Source: an uncultured Mycoplasmatota bacterium
GTDB lineage: Bacteria > Bacillota_I > Bacilli_A > RF39 > UBA660
DNA: 18,648 bases
Direction: 5' to 3'
Assembly: GCA_900557185.1 (NCBI GenBank)
Contig: USRP01000021.1
Location: forward strand, 1 to 18,648
A program made the position numbers and the translations under genes. Position 1 is the stretch's first letter, and each line of letters opens with the position of its first letter. Positions 6,396 to 13,784 of the stretch are shown in pieces. A model generated the notes under the pieces. It had not been told where the DNA came from and did no database searches. It saw nothing but the letters and a program-made list of their open reading frames with translations.

Positions 6396-8270
6396 ATGAA
6401 TCCTTTCAATTTTTTCAATAAAGGAAAACAAAATACTAGTGATAACCAAAGTGGTGGAAGTCAAGTATCAAACATGGTGAAAGGCTTATTCAAAAACAAA
6501 TTGTTGGTATCATGTCTTATAGGAGCAGGAGGCTTATTATTCTTCCTGCTTGCTATTATATGTATTGTAATCGTACCAATTATTGCAATCGATAGTGGGA
6601 TAAAAGGTATTCAAAAAACTTTAGATGATGCTGGAAACAGTGTAGGCAGTTTTTTTGAATCATTAGGCAATTTATTTACAACTGGATATTGGGGAACTGG
6701 TGAAGAAGTATTTTATCGTGTTGTAGGAGATAAATACGAACATTATATGTCAAAAGGAATTCAGATAGATGTACCATTGGTGTTGTCAGCTGTATTTGCT
6801 GGAAATACTGCAATGATGAATACCAATAATGAGTGTACCATTATTGAACCAGAACAAAGTGAAGAGTCATCAGATACACCGCCAGAAATACAATATGATT
6901 GTGGTGATGAGCAAACTCAGCAGAGTTATAATGATTTAAGAAAAGAAGCCATCAAATTAATGGAAGGCATGGTTGATGGTAATAGTGTTAAATCGGAAGA
7001 ACAATATCGTCAATGGTTATATGATAACTTTATTGAAGATAAGTTAAAAGCAATGGGAACTAGGATTCCGAGTGATGAAAAGGAAAGAGATAAATTATTT
7101 AATGATTTAATTGATCAGATTTATTTTAATCGTGATATGTATGAAGCAGCGTTGAATAATTTTCAAGCTCCTGATAGCGGAGGCCCAGGAATATGTAGTT
7201 TTAATATCAATTCTTCAGCTGGATTACAAACAGTTTCCAATGTAAAAGTACGTTTACTTGGATGTACTGCCAGTGGAGGGTCAAGTGGTCCTTTAGAAGG
7301 CGAAGAATTAGTTGATTTAGAAAAATACATATTGGGGGTTACTTATACAGAAAATGGTGGTGCTCCAGATGAAGCTATTAAAATGCAAGCTATTGCTGCG
7401 AGATCGTTTGCACTAACCAGATCATATGGAGGTAAAATTACAACTGAAGATGGAGCTTCTGTCATTCAAATAAGAGCATGTACATGGGATCAAGCATATT
7501 GTGACCCTGATAAGGGTTGTTGGTCTAATGGTGCGGGTGGAGAATATGGAAATACGATTCATTCAGGCTACGATGCATCTAAGCCATGGTCAAAACCTGC
7601 CCTTCCAGAAAATGATCGTATTCGTGCTTTAGTTGCCGAAACAGCTGGACAAGTTGTTGTGGATAAAGATGGTAAGGTGTTGAATACACCATATATGTCA
7701 GATGTTCAACAACAATGGAATGCAATGGCAAATCAAGGCAAAAGTGTAGCTGAAATGGTCAAGAAAACATATCCAAATGCAGTAGAAGTTACTTCTAACT
7801 GTACAGGTGGTGGAGACGGAACATTAGAGGGAAATCCTAATTTTGCCAATGCTGCTGCTTGGAAATCGCCAAATAATGTTTACGCAGCTCAAGGTTTATA
7901 CGGACAGTGTACTTGGTTTGCGTGGGGGAGATTTTATGAAATATATGGTTACTCACCAGGATTTAGCGCAAATGGTGGAGATTGGGTAAGCCAATTAGTA
8001 CGTGTACATGGAGATAAGTTTGAAAAATCTAATACTCCAAAAGTTGGAGCCATTTTCTCAGCCAAAAATCCTGCACCGTGGGGGCACGTTGGAATTGTTA
8101 CTGGAGTAAAGGGTGATCAAATCACAATTCAAGAAGGAAACTTAGATGGAGTTACCAATTCATTTGAAGCGGCAACCAAGGATTGGCATACAGTAACGTA
8201 CTCACTATCTACACTTCGTACCATTTATAGTGGATTAACATTTGCAAATCCAAAGAATCCACCAAAGTAA
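6396..8270 (+). CDS. Membrane-anchored T4SS cell-wall hydrolase: SpoIID-like lytic transglycosylase + CHAP domain
   Basis: A 624-residue protein with a short cytoplasmic N-terminus, one membrane anchor (about 36-65) and a large extracellular part. Residues 100-260 are an unassigned helical region. Residues ~283-466 resemble SpoIID: LEKYILGVTYTENG with E319 at the place of the catalytic glutamate, AIKMQAIAARSFAL, LVAETAGQVV, and WNAMANQGKSVAEM. Residues ~485-610 are a CHAP amidase/endopeptidase with GQCTWFAWG (C505) and WGHVGIV (H564). Eight further extracellular cysteines are present (147, 169, 267, 290, 362, 369, 375, 469). Such two-headed hydrolases open the wall for Gram-positive T4SS; CwlT-type enzymes normally pair a lysozyme-like domain with NlpC/P60. 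GAGGTGAG precedes the ATG. Confidence 0.88.
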   Translation: MNPFNFFNKGKQNTSDNQSGGSQVSNMVKGLFKNKLLVSCLIGAGGLLFFLLAIICIVIVPIIAIDSGIKGIQKTLDDAGNSVGSFFESLGNLFTTGYWGTGEEVFYRVVGDKYEHYMSKGIQIDVPLVLSAVFAGNTAMMNTNNECTIIEPEQSEESSDTPPEIQYDCGDEQTQQSYNDLRKEAIKLMEGMVDGNSVKSEEQYRQWLYDNFIEDKLKAMGTRIPSDEKERDKLFNDLIDQIYFNRDMYEAALNNFQAPDSGGPGICSFNINSSAGLQTVSNVKVRLLGCTASGGSSGPLEGEELVDLEKYILGVTYTENGGAPDEAIKMQAIAARSFALTRSYGGKITTEDGASVIQIRACTWDQAYCDPDKGCWSNGAGGEYGNTIHSGYDASKPWSKPALPENDRIRALVAETAGQVVVDKDGKVLNTPYMSDVQQQWNAMANQGKSVAEMVKKTYPNAVEVTSNCTGGGDGTLEGNPNFANAAAWKSPNNVYAAQGLYGQCTWFAWGRFYEIYGYSPGFSANGGDWVSQLVRVHGDKFEKSNTPKVGAIFSAKNPAPWGHVGIVTGVKGDQITIQEGNLDGVTNSFEAATKDWHTVTYSLSTLRTIYSGLTFANPKNPPK

Positions 8271-8294
8271 AAGCATAAATAAAGGAGGAATATC

Positions 8295-9113
8295 ATGAAA
8301 AAAGAAAAAAAGAAATTTAAGTTTCAATTAAAGCATTTAATTGTCATTGTAGTGATTATTCTTTATCTTATTTTATGCTTTTTTGCTCTTCAATCTAATA
8401 AGGACACAAAAGAAGAAAAAAATCCAATTTATATCGTATTAGGTGCAGACCATAAATTTACTTATTTAGATGGAAAAATAGAAAAAGGTTCAGATGCGGA
8501 TTGGAATCAAGCGTTTGGAACAAAAAAGTTTTATACATATAACGATGGTACATATTTAGGACAATATAATTTAATGCAATATAATACACAGATTTATGCA
8601 TTTGATGATACAAATGATTCTGTTAATATATCAGGATTTTTATTCGCATATGCGTCTGATCAGCAGATTGATGTAGTGAATACATCTTATGTAGAATATG
8701 ATGAAAATATTGGTGCTGCATTAGAGTATTTAGTGGAAGGTAGTACTATTGTAATTCCTCCTGTTGAGCAGCTTACTATGTTACAAAAAATTCCTGTTGA
8801 TTTAGATGGTGATAAAGAAAATGAGGTAGTTTATGCGATTAACAGTGGAGGAAATCAAGACAATCCACAGCGCTTCTCGTTTTTGTGTTATGAAGATGAT
8901 GGTGAGATATATCGCATTATATCAAATACTGGAAATGTGAATGATTCTAAGATGATGCATTATTATAGTATTGCTCAAATTATGGATTTAGATGGAGATA
9001 ACAAGAAGGAATTAATTGTAAGAGATATTCAATATGGAACAGCAGCAGTAGAACGTTATATGATATATAAACAAAAAGATGATGATTACCAATTAATTTC
9101 AGTAGAAACATAA
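8295..9113 (+). CDS. Single-pass membrane protein with extracellular DxDGD motifs, T4SS-associated
   Basis: A 272-residue protein of no recognised family. It has a strongly basic N-terminus (KKEKKKFKFQLKH), one membrane segment (about 14-33) and an extracellular domain of about 235 residues rich in acidic and aromatic residues. Two matching units, PVDLDGDKENEVVY (around 167-180) and IMDLDGDNKKELIV (around 229-242), carry the DxDxD acidic loop seen in FG-GAP/EF-hand-like calcium sites, each followed by a beta strand. It is the last gene of the T4SS operon, 24 bases after the hydrolase, with a perfect AAAGGAGG site. Its single-pass, mostly external architecture recalls VirB8/TcpC, but no VirB8 sequence features are seen; it could be a surface scaffold or wall-binding partner. 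Confidence 0.75.
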   Translation: MKKEKKKFKFQLKHLIVIVVIILYLILCFFALQSNKDTKEEKNPIYIVLGADHKFTYLDGKIEKGSDADWNQAFGTKKFYTYNDGTYLGQYNLMQYNTQIYAFDDTNDSVNISGFLFAYASDQQIDVVNTSYVEYDENIGAALEYLVEGSTIVIPPVEQLTMLQKIPVDLDGDKENEVVYAINSGGNQDNPQRFSFLCYEDDGEIYRIISNTGNVNDSKMMHYYSIAQIMDLDGDNKKELIVRDIQYGTAAVERYMIYKQKDDDYQLISVET

Positions 9114-9148
9114 AATGAAACGATTATATGTTTCATTTTTTCATTTTT
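9112..9148 (+). terminator. intrinsic terminator ending the VirB6-to-DxDGD operon
   Basis: A perfect 10-bp stem (9112-9121 with 9130-9139, eight-base loop) followed by TTTCATTTTT. The left arm starts in the stop codon of the preceding gene. Confidence 0.75.
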
Positions 9149-9149
9149 A

Positions 9150-9158
9150 TGTTATGAT
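9150..9158 (+). promoter_or_regulatory. candidate promoter for the coupling-protein gene
   Basis: TGTTATGAT is an extended -10-like element directly after a terminator. A second candidate, TATAAT at 9171-9176, lies closer to the gene with no good -35. One of the two probably drives the gene at 9201 because the previous operon is terminated. Confidence 0.5.
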
Positions 9159-9200
9159 ATTATTAGTAATTATAATGATAATTAAGGACCGGAGGTTTTT

Positions 9201-11873
9201 ATGAAATTAAAGTTTAGAGCAGATAAAAAAGATATTAAGATTTTTATTTTATTTTGCATTGTCTTACTATATTTAGTAGCGATTGCATTATGTAATGTTG
9301 TTTCTTTTTTGAGTGAGAATGAGTTTAGTGGCTTTAATCCTCTTCCTGCCTTTTCTAAGGAGTATTTTGCTCCTACTATGGTATTTTATACTTTAGCACT
9401 TATTTTTACGATTACAAGTGTAAAAGATCGCTTTTTTGAACGTGAATCAGGAATTGGTGTCAAAGTAGGAAAAAAAGAAAAAAGTGGATATGCAAGATGG
9501 CTTACAGAAGAAGAAATGAAAAAAGAGCTAAAGAAAGTAGATCCAAGAGCAGATGAAATTCCTTATGGAGGTATTCCATTAATTAATAATAAAAAGGGAA
9601 TGTGGGTAGATGATTCTGAATATCATAACTTAATTATTGGTTCTACTGGTGCGGGAAAAACACAAGTTGTAGTTAATCCACTTGTAAAGGTTTTAGCTAA
9701 AGCTGGAGAAAGTATGATTATCACTGACCCTAAGGGTGAAATTTACGAAGAGAATGCTAATATGCTTCGTGAAAAGGGATATAATGTAGTACTTTTAAAC
9801 TTCCGTAATCCACAAGAAGGTAGTGGTTGGAACCCACTGACACTACCATATAATTATTATCGTAATGGAAATCAAGATAAAGCAATTGAATTAGTAGATG
9901 ACTTAGCAGTTAATATTTTGTATGATGAGAATGCCCAAAATCAAGATCCATTCTGGGAAAAAACTTCTGCCGATTATTTTGCTGGACTTACATTAGCACT
10001 TTTTGAAGATGCGAATCCAGAAGAGATTAACTTAAATAGTATTAGTTTAATGTCAACACTTGGTGAAGAAAAAATTAAAGGAACGCCAAATACTTATATT
10101 AAAGAATATTTTAACAGTAAAGATCCACGAAGTACTGCATATGTAGATGCATCTAGTACTTTGATGGCACCAACAGATACGAAAGCAAGTATTTTATCTG
10201 TATTTAAGCAGAAGATTAAGTTATTCGCATCACGTGAAAATATGTCCGAGATGCTATCACATAGTGATTTTGATATGAAAGATATCGGAAGAAAGAAAAC
10301 CGCTGTATTCATCGTTATTCAAGATGAAAAGAAAACATATCACTCACTTGTTACAATTTTCATTAAACAATGTTATGAAACTTTAATTGATGTAGCACAA
10401 GAATCTCCAAACGGTAAACTTGCATACCGTACGAACTTCATCCTAGACGAGTTTGCCAATATGCCACCATTAAAAGATGTTACAACAATGGTTACGGCAG
10501 CACGTAGTAGAAGAATGAGATTTAACTTCATCATTCAAAACTTTGCCCAATTAACACAAGTATATGGAAAAGATAATGGTGAAACAATTAAAGGTAACTG
10601 TGGTAATATTATTTATTTGATTAGTAGTGAGTTAACTGCTTTAGAAGAAATTAGTAAAATGTGTGGTGAGAAAAAGTCTAAAGAAAAGGAAAAAACAGCG
10701 TCTACACCACTTGTTACAGTCAGTGATTTACAACGTTTAGAGAAGTGGCATGCGATTATTTTAAGAATTCGTAAAATGCCATTTAAGACAAGATTAAAAC
10801 CAAACTTTGAAATGTTAAATGAAAATGCATGGGGAAAAGTCTATGAGAAAGCATCTTATCCTCATCGTGAAAAGAAAGCTGTTCAGACATTTGATTTAAA
10901 AGGAAAGGTAGATGCGATTCGTAAAGAAAAAATGGAACAAATGGGAGCTTCTGCAAACCCATTTGGTGGTAGTAGTCCATTTGGTGGAGCAAATCCGTTT
11001 GGTGGTTCCAATCCATTCGGAGGTGGAAATCCATTTGGTGGAGGAAACCCATTTGCTCCTTCTCCATCTTCTAGTTCTACACCACACTCATCACCGGCTC
11101 CAAAACCTATGCCATCATCTGCTCCAAATAAGATGAGTGGTGTAGATATTCAGGAAATGGTACGTCGTATTGATGAGAAAATTGCAGCCTTAGAAGAAGA
11201 AGAACGACAAGAACGTTTAGCAATCGAAAAGAAGAAAAAAGAAGAACACGAAAGACAAAGCAAAGAACAAGAGAAAATGAAACGCTTAGAAGAAGAACAA
11301 CGCAAAAAGGATGCTGAAGAAGAAAGAAAACGTCAAGAATTGAAGAAAAAACAAGAAGCTGAATTAAAAAGAATTCAAAAAGAAAACGAAGAACGTAAGA
11401 AAAAAGAAGAAGAGGAAAAGAGAAAACTAGAAGAGGAAAAACGTAAAAAAGAAGCCGAAGAAAAGAAGCGACGCGAAGAAGAGATGCGTAGAAAAGCGGA
11501 AGAAGAAAGAAAACAACAAGAGAGAATGAAACAAGAACAAGAAAGAATGCGTCGTGAACAAGAAGAAAAATTAGCAATCCAAAAAAGAGAGCAAGAAGAA
11601 CAAGAACGTATCAAAAAGGAACAAGCAGAAAGAATACGTCGTGAACAAGAAGAATTGAGGAGAAAAGAAGAACATAGTAAGTTACCGGAAACTCCAATTA
11701 TTGAGGAACCAAAAGTAGAACAACATGTATTGGAAGCTCCTGTACAGACACCAATGTTCGAGCCAAAAGAAGATATACAAATCACAGAGAAAGAGCCAAA
11801 GAAGGAAATTGAACATGAAATTACAGAAGATGAATTCTTTGATGATTTCTTTAGTGACGATGATGATGAATAG
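9201..11873 (+). CDS. virD4: VirD4/TraG-family coupling ATPase with long repetitive tail
   Basis: An 890-residue protein. Two membrane segments (about 13-34 and 52-74) anchor it. The motor has Walker A GSTGAGKT (147-154), DPKGEIYEE after the next strand and Walker B FILDEFAN (D416, E417); AARSRRMRFNFIIQNFAQL follows as in TraG/VirD4 proteins. The family part ends near residue 575. Beyond it come six NPFGG-type repeats (586-621), a Ser/Pro linker, a roughly 170-residue E/K/R/Q-rich continuous helix (about 655-825) and an acidic terminus (EFFDDFFSDDDDE). VirD4 proteins select substrate and feed it to the channel; usual Gram-positive members are about 550-650 residues, so the tail is an extra of some 300 residues. 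GGAGG lies five bases before the ATG. No terminator separates it from the rhodanese gene. Confidence 0.93.
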   Translation: MKLKFRADKKDIKIFILFCIVLLYLVAIALCNVVSFLSENEFSGFNPLPAFSKEYFAPTMVFYTLALIFTITSVKDRFFERESGIGVKVGKKEKSGYARWLTEEEMKKELKKVDPRADEIPYGGIPLINNKKGMWVDDSEYHNLIIGSTGAGKTQVVVNPLVKVLAKAGESMIITDPKGEIYEENANMLREKGYNVVLLNFRNPQEGSGWNPLTLPYNYYRNGNQDKAIELVDDLAVNILYDENAQNQDPFWEKTSADYFAGLTLALFEDANPEEINLNSISLMSTLGEEKIKGTPNTYIKEYFNSKDPRSTAYVDASSTLMAPTDTKASILSVFKQKIKLFASRENMSEMLSHSDFDMKDIGRKKTAVFIVIQDEKKTYHSLVTIFIKQCYETLIDVAQESPNGKLAYRTNFILDEFANMPPLKDVTTMVTAARSRRMRFNFIIQNFAQLTQVYGKDNGETIKGNCGNIIYLISSELTALEEISKMCGEKKSKEKEKTASTPLVTVSDLQRLEKWHAIILRIRKMPFKTRLKPNFEMLNENAWGKVYEKASYPHREKKAVQTFDLKGKVDAIRKEKMEQMGASANPFGGSSPFGGANPFGGSNPFGGGNPFGGGNPFAPSPSSSSTPHSSPAPKPMPSSAPNKMSGVDIQEMVRRIDEKIAALEEEERQERLAIEKKKKEEHERQSKEQEKMKRLEEEQRKKDAEEERKRQELKKKQEAELKRIQKENEERKKKEEEEKRKLEEEKRKKEAEEKKRREEEMRRKAEEERKQQERMKQEQERMRREQEEKLAIQKREQEEQERIKKEQAERIRREQEELRRKEEHSKLPETPIIEEPKVEQHVLEAPVQTPMFEPKEDIQITEKEPKKEIEHEITEDEFFDDFFSDDDDE
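10956..11063 (+). repeat. six tandem hexapeptide (NPFGGx) repeats within virD4
   Basis: Six 18-base units encode NPFGGS, SPFGGA, NPFGGS, NPFGGG, NPFGGG and NPFAPS. The codons vary among the units (for example AAC/AAT, GGT/GGA), so this is an aged protein repeat rather than a fresh DNA expansion. It joins the motor domain to the coiled-coil tail. Confidence 0.9.
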
Positions 11874-11893
11874 TCACAATTCAATATATCTCG

Positions 11894-11917
11894 CATATCA
11901 TGTATTAAGGTGATATG
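11894..11917 (+). promoter_or_regulatory. hairpin over the rhodanese ribosome-binding site
   Basis: CATATCA (11894-11900) pairs perfectly with TGATATG (11911-11917). The ten-base loop contains AAGG of the Shine-Dalgarno site while the first ATG is in the stem. It could moderate initiation or select the second ATG at 11918. The stem is short and A-T rich. Confidence 0.35.
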
Positions 11918-12208
11918 ATGATTTCAAGTATTTCTATCAATGAATTAGCAAGTCATTTAGGACAAATACCCCTAATTGATATTCGAAGTATAGAAAGCTA
12001 TAACAGCAATCATATTCCTACGGCAATTAACATTCCTTTTGAAAAGTTAATTGTATATCCAGAGCGATATTTAAAAAAAGACCAGGTATATTATATTTAC
12101 TGTAGTCGTGGGATTAAAAGCTTAAAAGCAATTCAAATATTATCACGACAGGGATATCATTTTATACATGTCAATGGTGGGTATGAAGAATGGATATTAA
12201 AAAATTAG
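11918..12208 (+). CDS. Single-domain rhodanese (sulfurtransferase-like)
   Basis: A 96-residue cytoplasmic protein matching the whole rhodanese fold: INELASHLGQIPLIDIRS at the start, HIPTAINIPFEKL, then the strand YYIYC with active-site loop CSRGIKS (Cys62) and a C-terminal YHFIHVNGGYEEW. The loop has the persulfide-forming cysteine and the arginine expected of active members. Two adjacent ATGs occur (11915 and 11918); the second has better spacing from AAGGTGA. It lies 44 bases after virD4 with no terminator between, so it is probably cotranscribed with it. Its physiological sulfur acceptor is unknown, and a link to secretion is not implied by the family. Confidence 0.9.
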   Translation: MISSISINELASHLGQIPLIDIRSIESYNSNHIPTAINIPFEKLIVYPERYLKKDQVYYIYCSRGIKSLKAIQILSRQGYHFIHVNGGYEEWILKN

Positions 12209-12239
12209 ATAGTTTTAAAACTGTCTAATTTTTATTTTG
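12205..12239 (+). terminator. intrinsic terminator after rhodanese
   Basis: TTAGATAG (12205-12212) pairs with CTGTCTAA (12221-12228) with one G-U pair, followed by TTTTTATTTT. The left arm contains the stop codon of the rhodanese gene. Confidence 0.75.
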
Positions 12240-12275
12240 TTTCGTGGAACTGTTTTCTTACATCGTAAATTGTAT

Positions 12276-12292
12276 TATAATAAATATATAAT
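12276..12292 (+). promoter_or_regulatory. candidate promoter(s) for rmuC
   Basis: Two TATAAT hexamers (12276-12281 and 12287-12292) lie between the rhodanese terminator and the rmuC ribosome-binding site. Neither has a good -35. The upstream one has room for a normal leader; the second would give a very short leader. Confidence 0.45.
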
Positions 12293-12309
12293 GGGATAGG
12301 GGTGAGAAA

Positions 12310-13398
12310 ATGATAGATTATATTATTATTGGATTATTAGTAATTGTAATTATATTAGTAATTATTTCTATTGTAAAAAATATTAATGAAGCAAACATTA
12401 CAGAAAGATTAGGAAGATTAGAAACAGAAGTAGTAAAAGAACTGAATACATTTCAAACTTCTTTATCTAAAAATTTAAGTGATGATTTTGATAAACAATC
12501 AGAAAAGATGGAGTATCGTTTAAGATTAATTAATGATAAAGTAAATGAACGATTAGATGAGAATTTCGAAAGAACGAATAAAACTTTTACATCTGTATTA
12601 GAACGTTTATCTAAGATTGATGAGGCACAGAAAAAGATTGATACATTATCAACAGATATTGTATCGTTACAAAGTATTTTAACAGATAAGAAAAGTAGAG
12701 GTATTTTTGGAGAAGTGAACTTAAGACATATTATGTCAAGTGTCTTTGGTGAAAATAATCACAAAGTATATCAGTTACAATATACATTAGAAAATGGTAC
12801 GATTGCCGATTGTGTTTTATTTGCTCCAGAACCATTGGGAATGATTGCGATTGATTCTAAATTTCCATTAGAACATTATCGTATGATGGTTGATAAAAAT
12901 AACAGTGTAGCTGTACGTAATGAGAGTGAAAAACAATTCCGTATGGATATGAAAAAACATATTGATGCGATTAGTAGTAAGTATATTATTCCTGGGGTAA
13001 CAAGTGATCAAGCAATTCTTTTCTTACCGGCAGAAGCTATCTTTGCTGAATTAAATGCTTATCATGAAGAAATTATAGAATATGCATATAAGAAAAGAGT
13101 ATGGATTACATCTCCAACGACATTGATTAGTACACTAACAACAATTCAAGTAATTATGCAGAATATTGAAAGAGATAAATATGCTTCTATTATCCATAAA
13201 GAATTAAACTTATTAGCGGAAGAATTCAAAAGATATAAAGATCGTTGGGACAAGCTTTCTCGTTCAATTGATACTGTAAGTCGAGATATTAAAGACATTC
13301 ATACAACAACGAATAAAATCACCAAGAGATTTGAATCTATCAATCGTGTTGAGATGGATGATCAAACGATGGAAAAGATAGGTGATGCGAGTGAATGA
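12310..13398 (+). CDS. rmuC: RmuC-family DNA recombination protein
   Basis: A 362-residue protein with an N-terminal membrane anchor (about 3-23), a coiled coil (about 28-125) and the RmuC domain (about 125-320). Family signatures are KKSRGIFGEVNLRHIM, IADCVLFAPE and the PD-(D/E)xK-like nuclease residues E135, D167 and D182-S-K184, all present. Known RmuC proteins limit recombination at inverted repeats and stalled DNA structures; the exact reaction is not settled. GGGGTGAG precedes the ATG. The gene lies in a chromosomal-type context and overlaps the next gene by eight bases, so the two are translationally coupled. Confidence 0.95.
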   Translation: MIDYIIIGLLVIVIILVIISIVKNINEANITERLGRLETEVVKELNTFQTSLSKNLSDDFDKQSEKMEYRLRLINDKVNERLDENFERTNKTFTSVLERLSKIDEAQKKIDTLSTDIVSLQSILTDKKSRGIFGEVNLRHIMSSVFGENNHKVYQLQYTLENGTIADCVLFAPEPLGMIAIDSKFPLEHYRMMVDKNNSVAVRNESEKQFRMDMKKHIDAISSKYIIPGVTSDQAILFLPAEAIFAELNAYHEEIIEYAYKKRVWITSPTTLISTLTTIQVIMQNIERDKYASIIHKELNLLAEEFKRYKDRWDKLSRSIDTVSRDIKDIHTTTNKITKRFESINRVEMDDQTMEKIGDASE

Positions 13399-13726
13399 AA
13401 CGAAACAAGCACCTGAATTTCGTGAACAATCTAGAAAAAAAGCATTATTAGAATTACAATCATATAAAAAAGAATTATTACAACAATTTGAACAATTAGA
13501 ACAGTTAAAACCAGAAGAGAATGGTTCTAGTGAAAAAGGAAAAACAAAGAAATTAGGAACACATCCTGGAACTGGTAATTTTTATACAAGTGAGTCAACA
13601 GAAGAGCCAGAATTTGATGATACATGGATGAATCGCGGTGGATTTATTAATCAATTCTTAATGGTTATCATTGTGTTCTGCTTTGCATTTACTATATACA
13701 TGGTCAGTGCAATGTTATTATTATGA
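13391..13726 (+). CDS. Tail-anchored small membrane protein of unknown function
   Basis: A 111-residue protein of unknown family. The N-terminal half is a charged, Gln/Glu/Lys-rich helix (about 8-45), followed by a polar linker and one hydrophobic segment at the very end (about 87-111, FINQFLMVIIVFCFAFTIYMV). This is a tail-anchored topology with the soluble part in the cytoplasm. GTG 13391 is preferred as the start because AGGTGA (13380-13385), inside the end of rmuC, is at the right distance; GTG 13382 and ATG 13385 are too close to that site. It overlaps rmuC by eight bases and shares its transcript. Confidence 0.7.
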   Translation: MNETKQAPEFREQSRKKALLELQSYKKELLQQFEQLEQLKPEENGSSEKGKTKKLGTHPGTGNFYTSESTEEPEFDDTWMNRGGFINQFLMVIIVFCFAFTIYMVSAMLLL

Positions 13727-13748
13727 TGGAATTTTCCATCTTTTTTTT
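13725..13748 (+). terminator. intrinsic terminator after the rmuC operon
   Basis: GATGGA (13725-13730) pairs with TCCATC (13735-13740) around loop ATTT, followed by eight T. The left arm overlaps the TGA stop of the preceding gene. Confidence 0.88.
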
Positions 13749-13774
13749 GCAGGTAAAAGTAAATTTTCTCAGTA

Positions 13775-13780
13775 TATAAT
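13775..13780 (+). promoter_or_regulatory. -10-like box immediately before the helicase start
   Basis: TATAAT ends five bases before the ATG at 13785 and follows a terminator. If used, transcription would begin at or next to the start codon, giving a leaderless mRNA. No convincing -35 is seen. Confidence 0.4.
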
Positions 13781-13784
13781 TAAT

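Noticed and set aside
10956..11063. CRISPR-like or VNTR DNA array
   Set aside because: The 18-base units are in frame, differ at synonymous sites and have no spacers; they are protein repeats.
10956..11063. NPF motifs as mimics of eukaryotic EH-domain ligands
   Set aside because: The repeats lie in a cytoplasmic segment of the coupling protein and are probably a flexible linker; nothing indicates delivery into a eukaryotic cell.
10912..11136. Plus-strand alternative frame over the NPFGG repeats
   Set aside because: It is a repeat-derived low-complexity frame (His/Leu/Val) inside virD4.
11107..11896. Long minus-strand open frames opposite the virD4 tail (156 and 173 codons)
   Set aside because: They are Ser/Leu/Phe-rich mirror frames of the E/K-rich coiled-coil codons, without ribosome-binding sites or recognisable domains.
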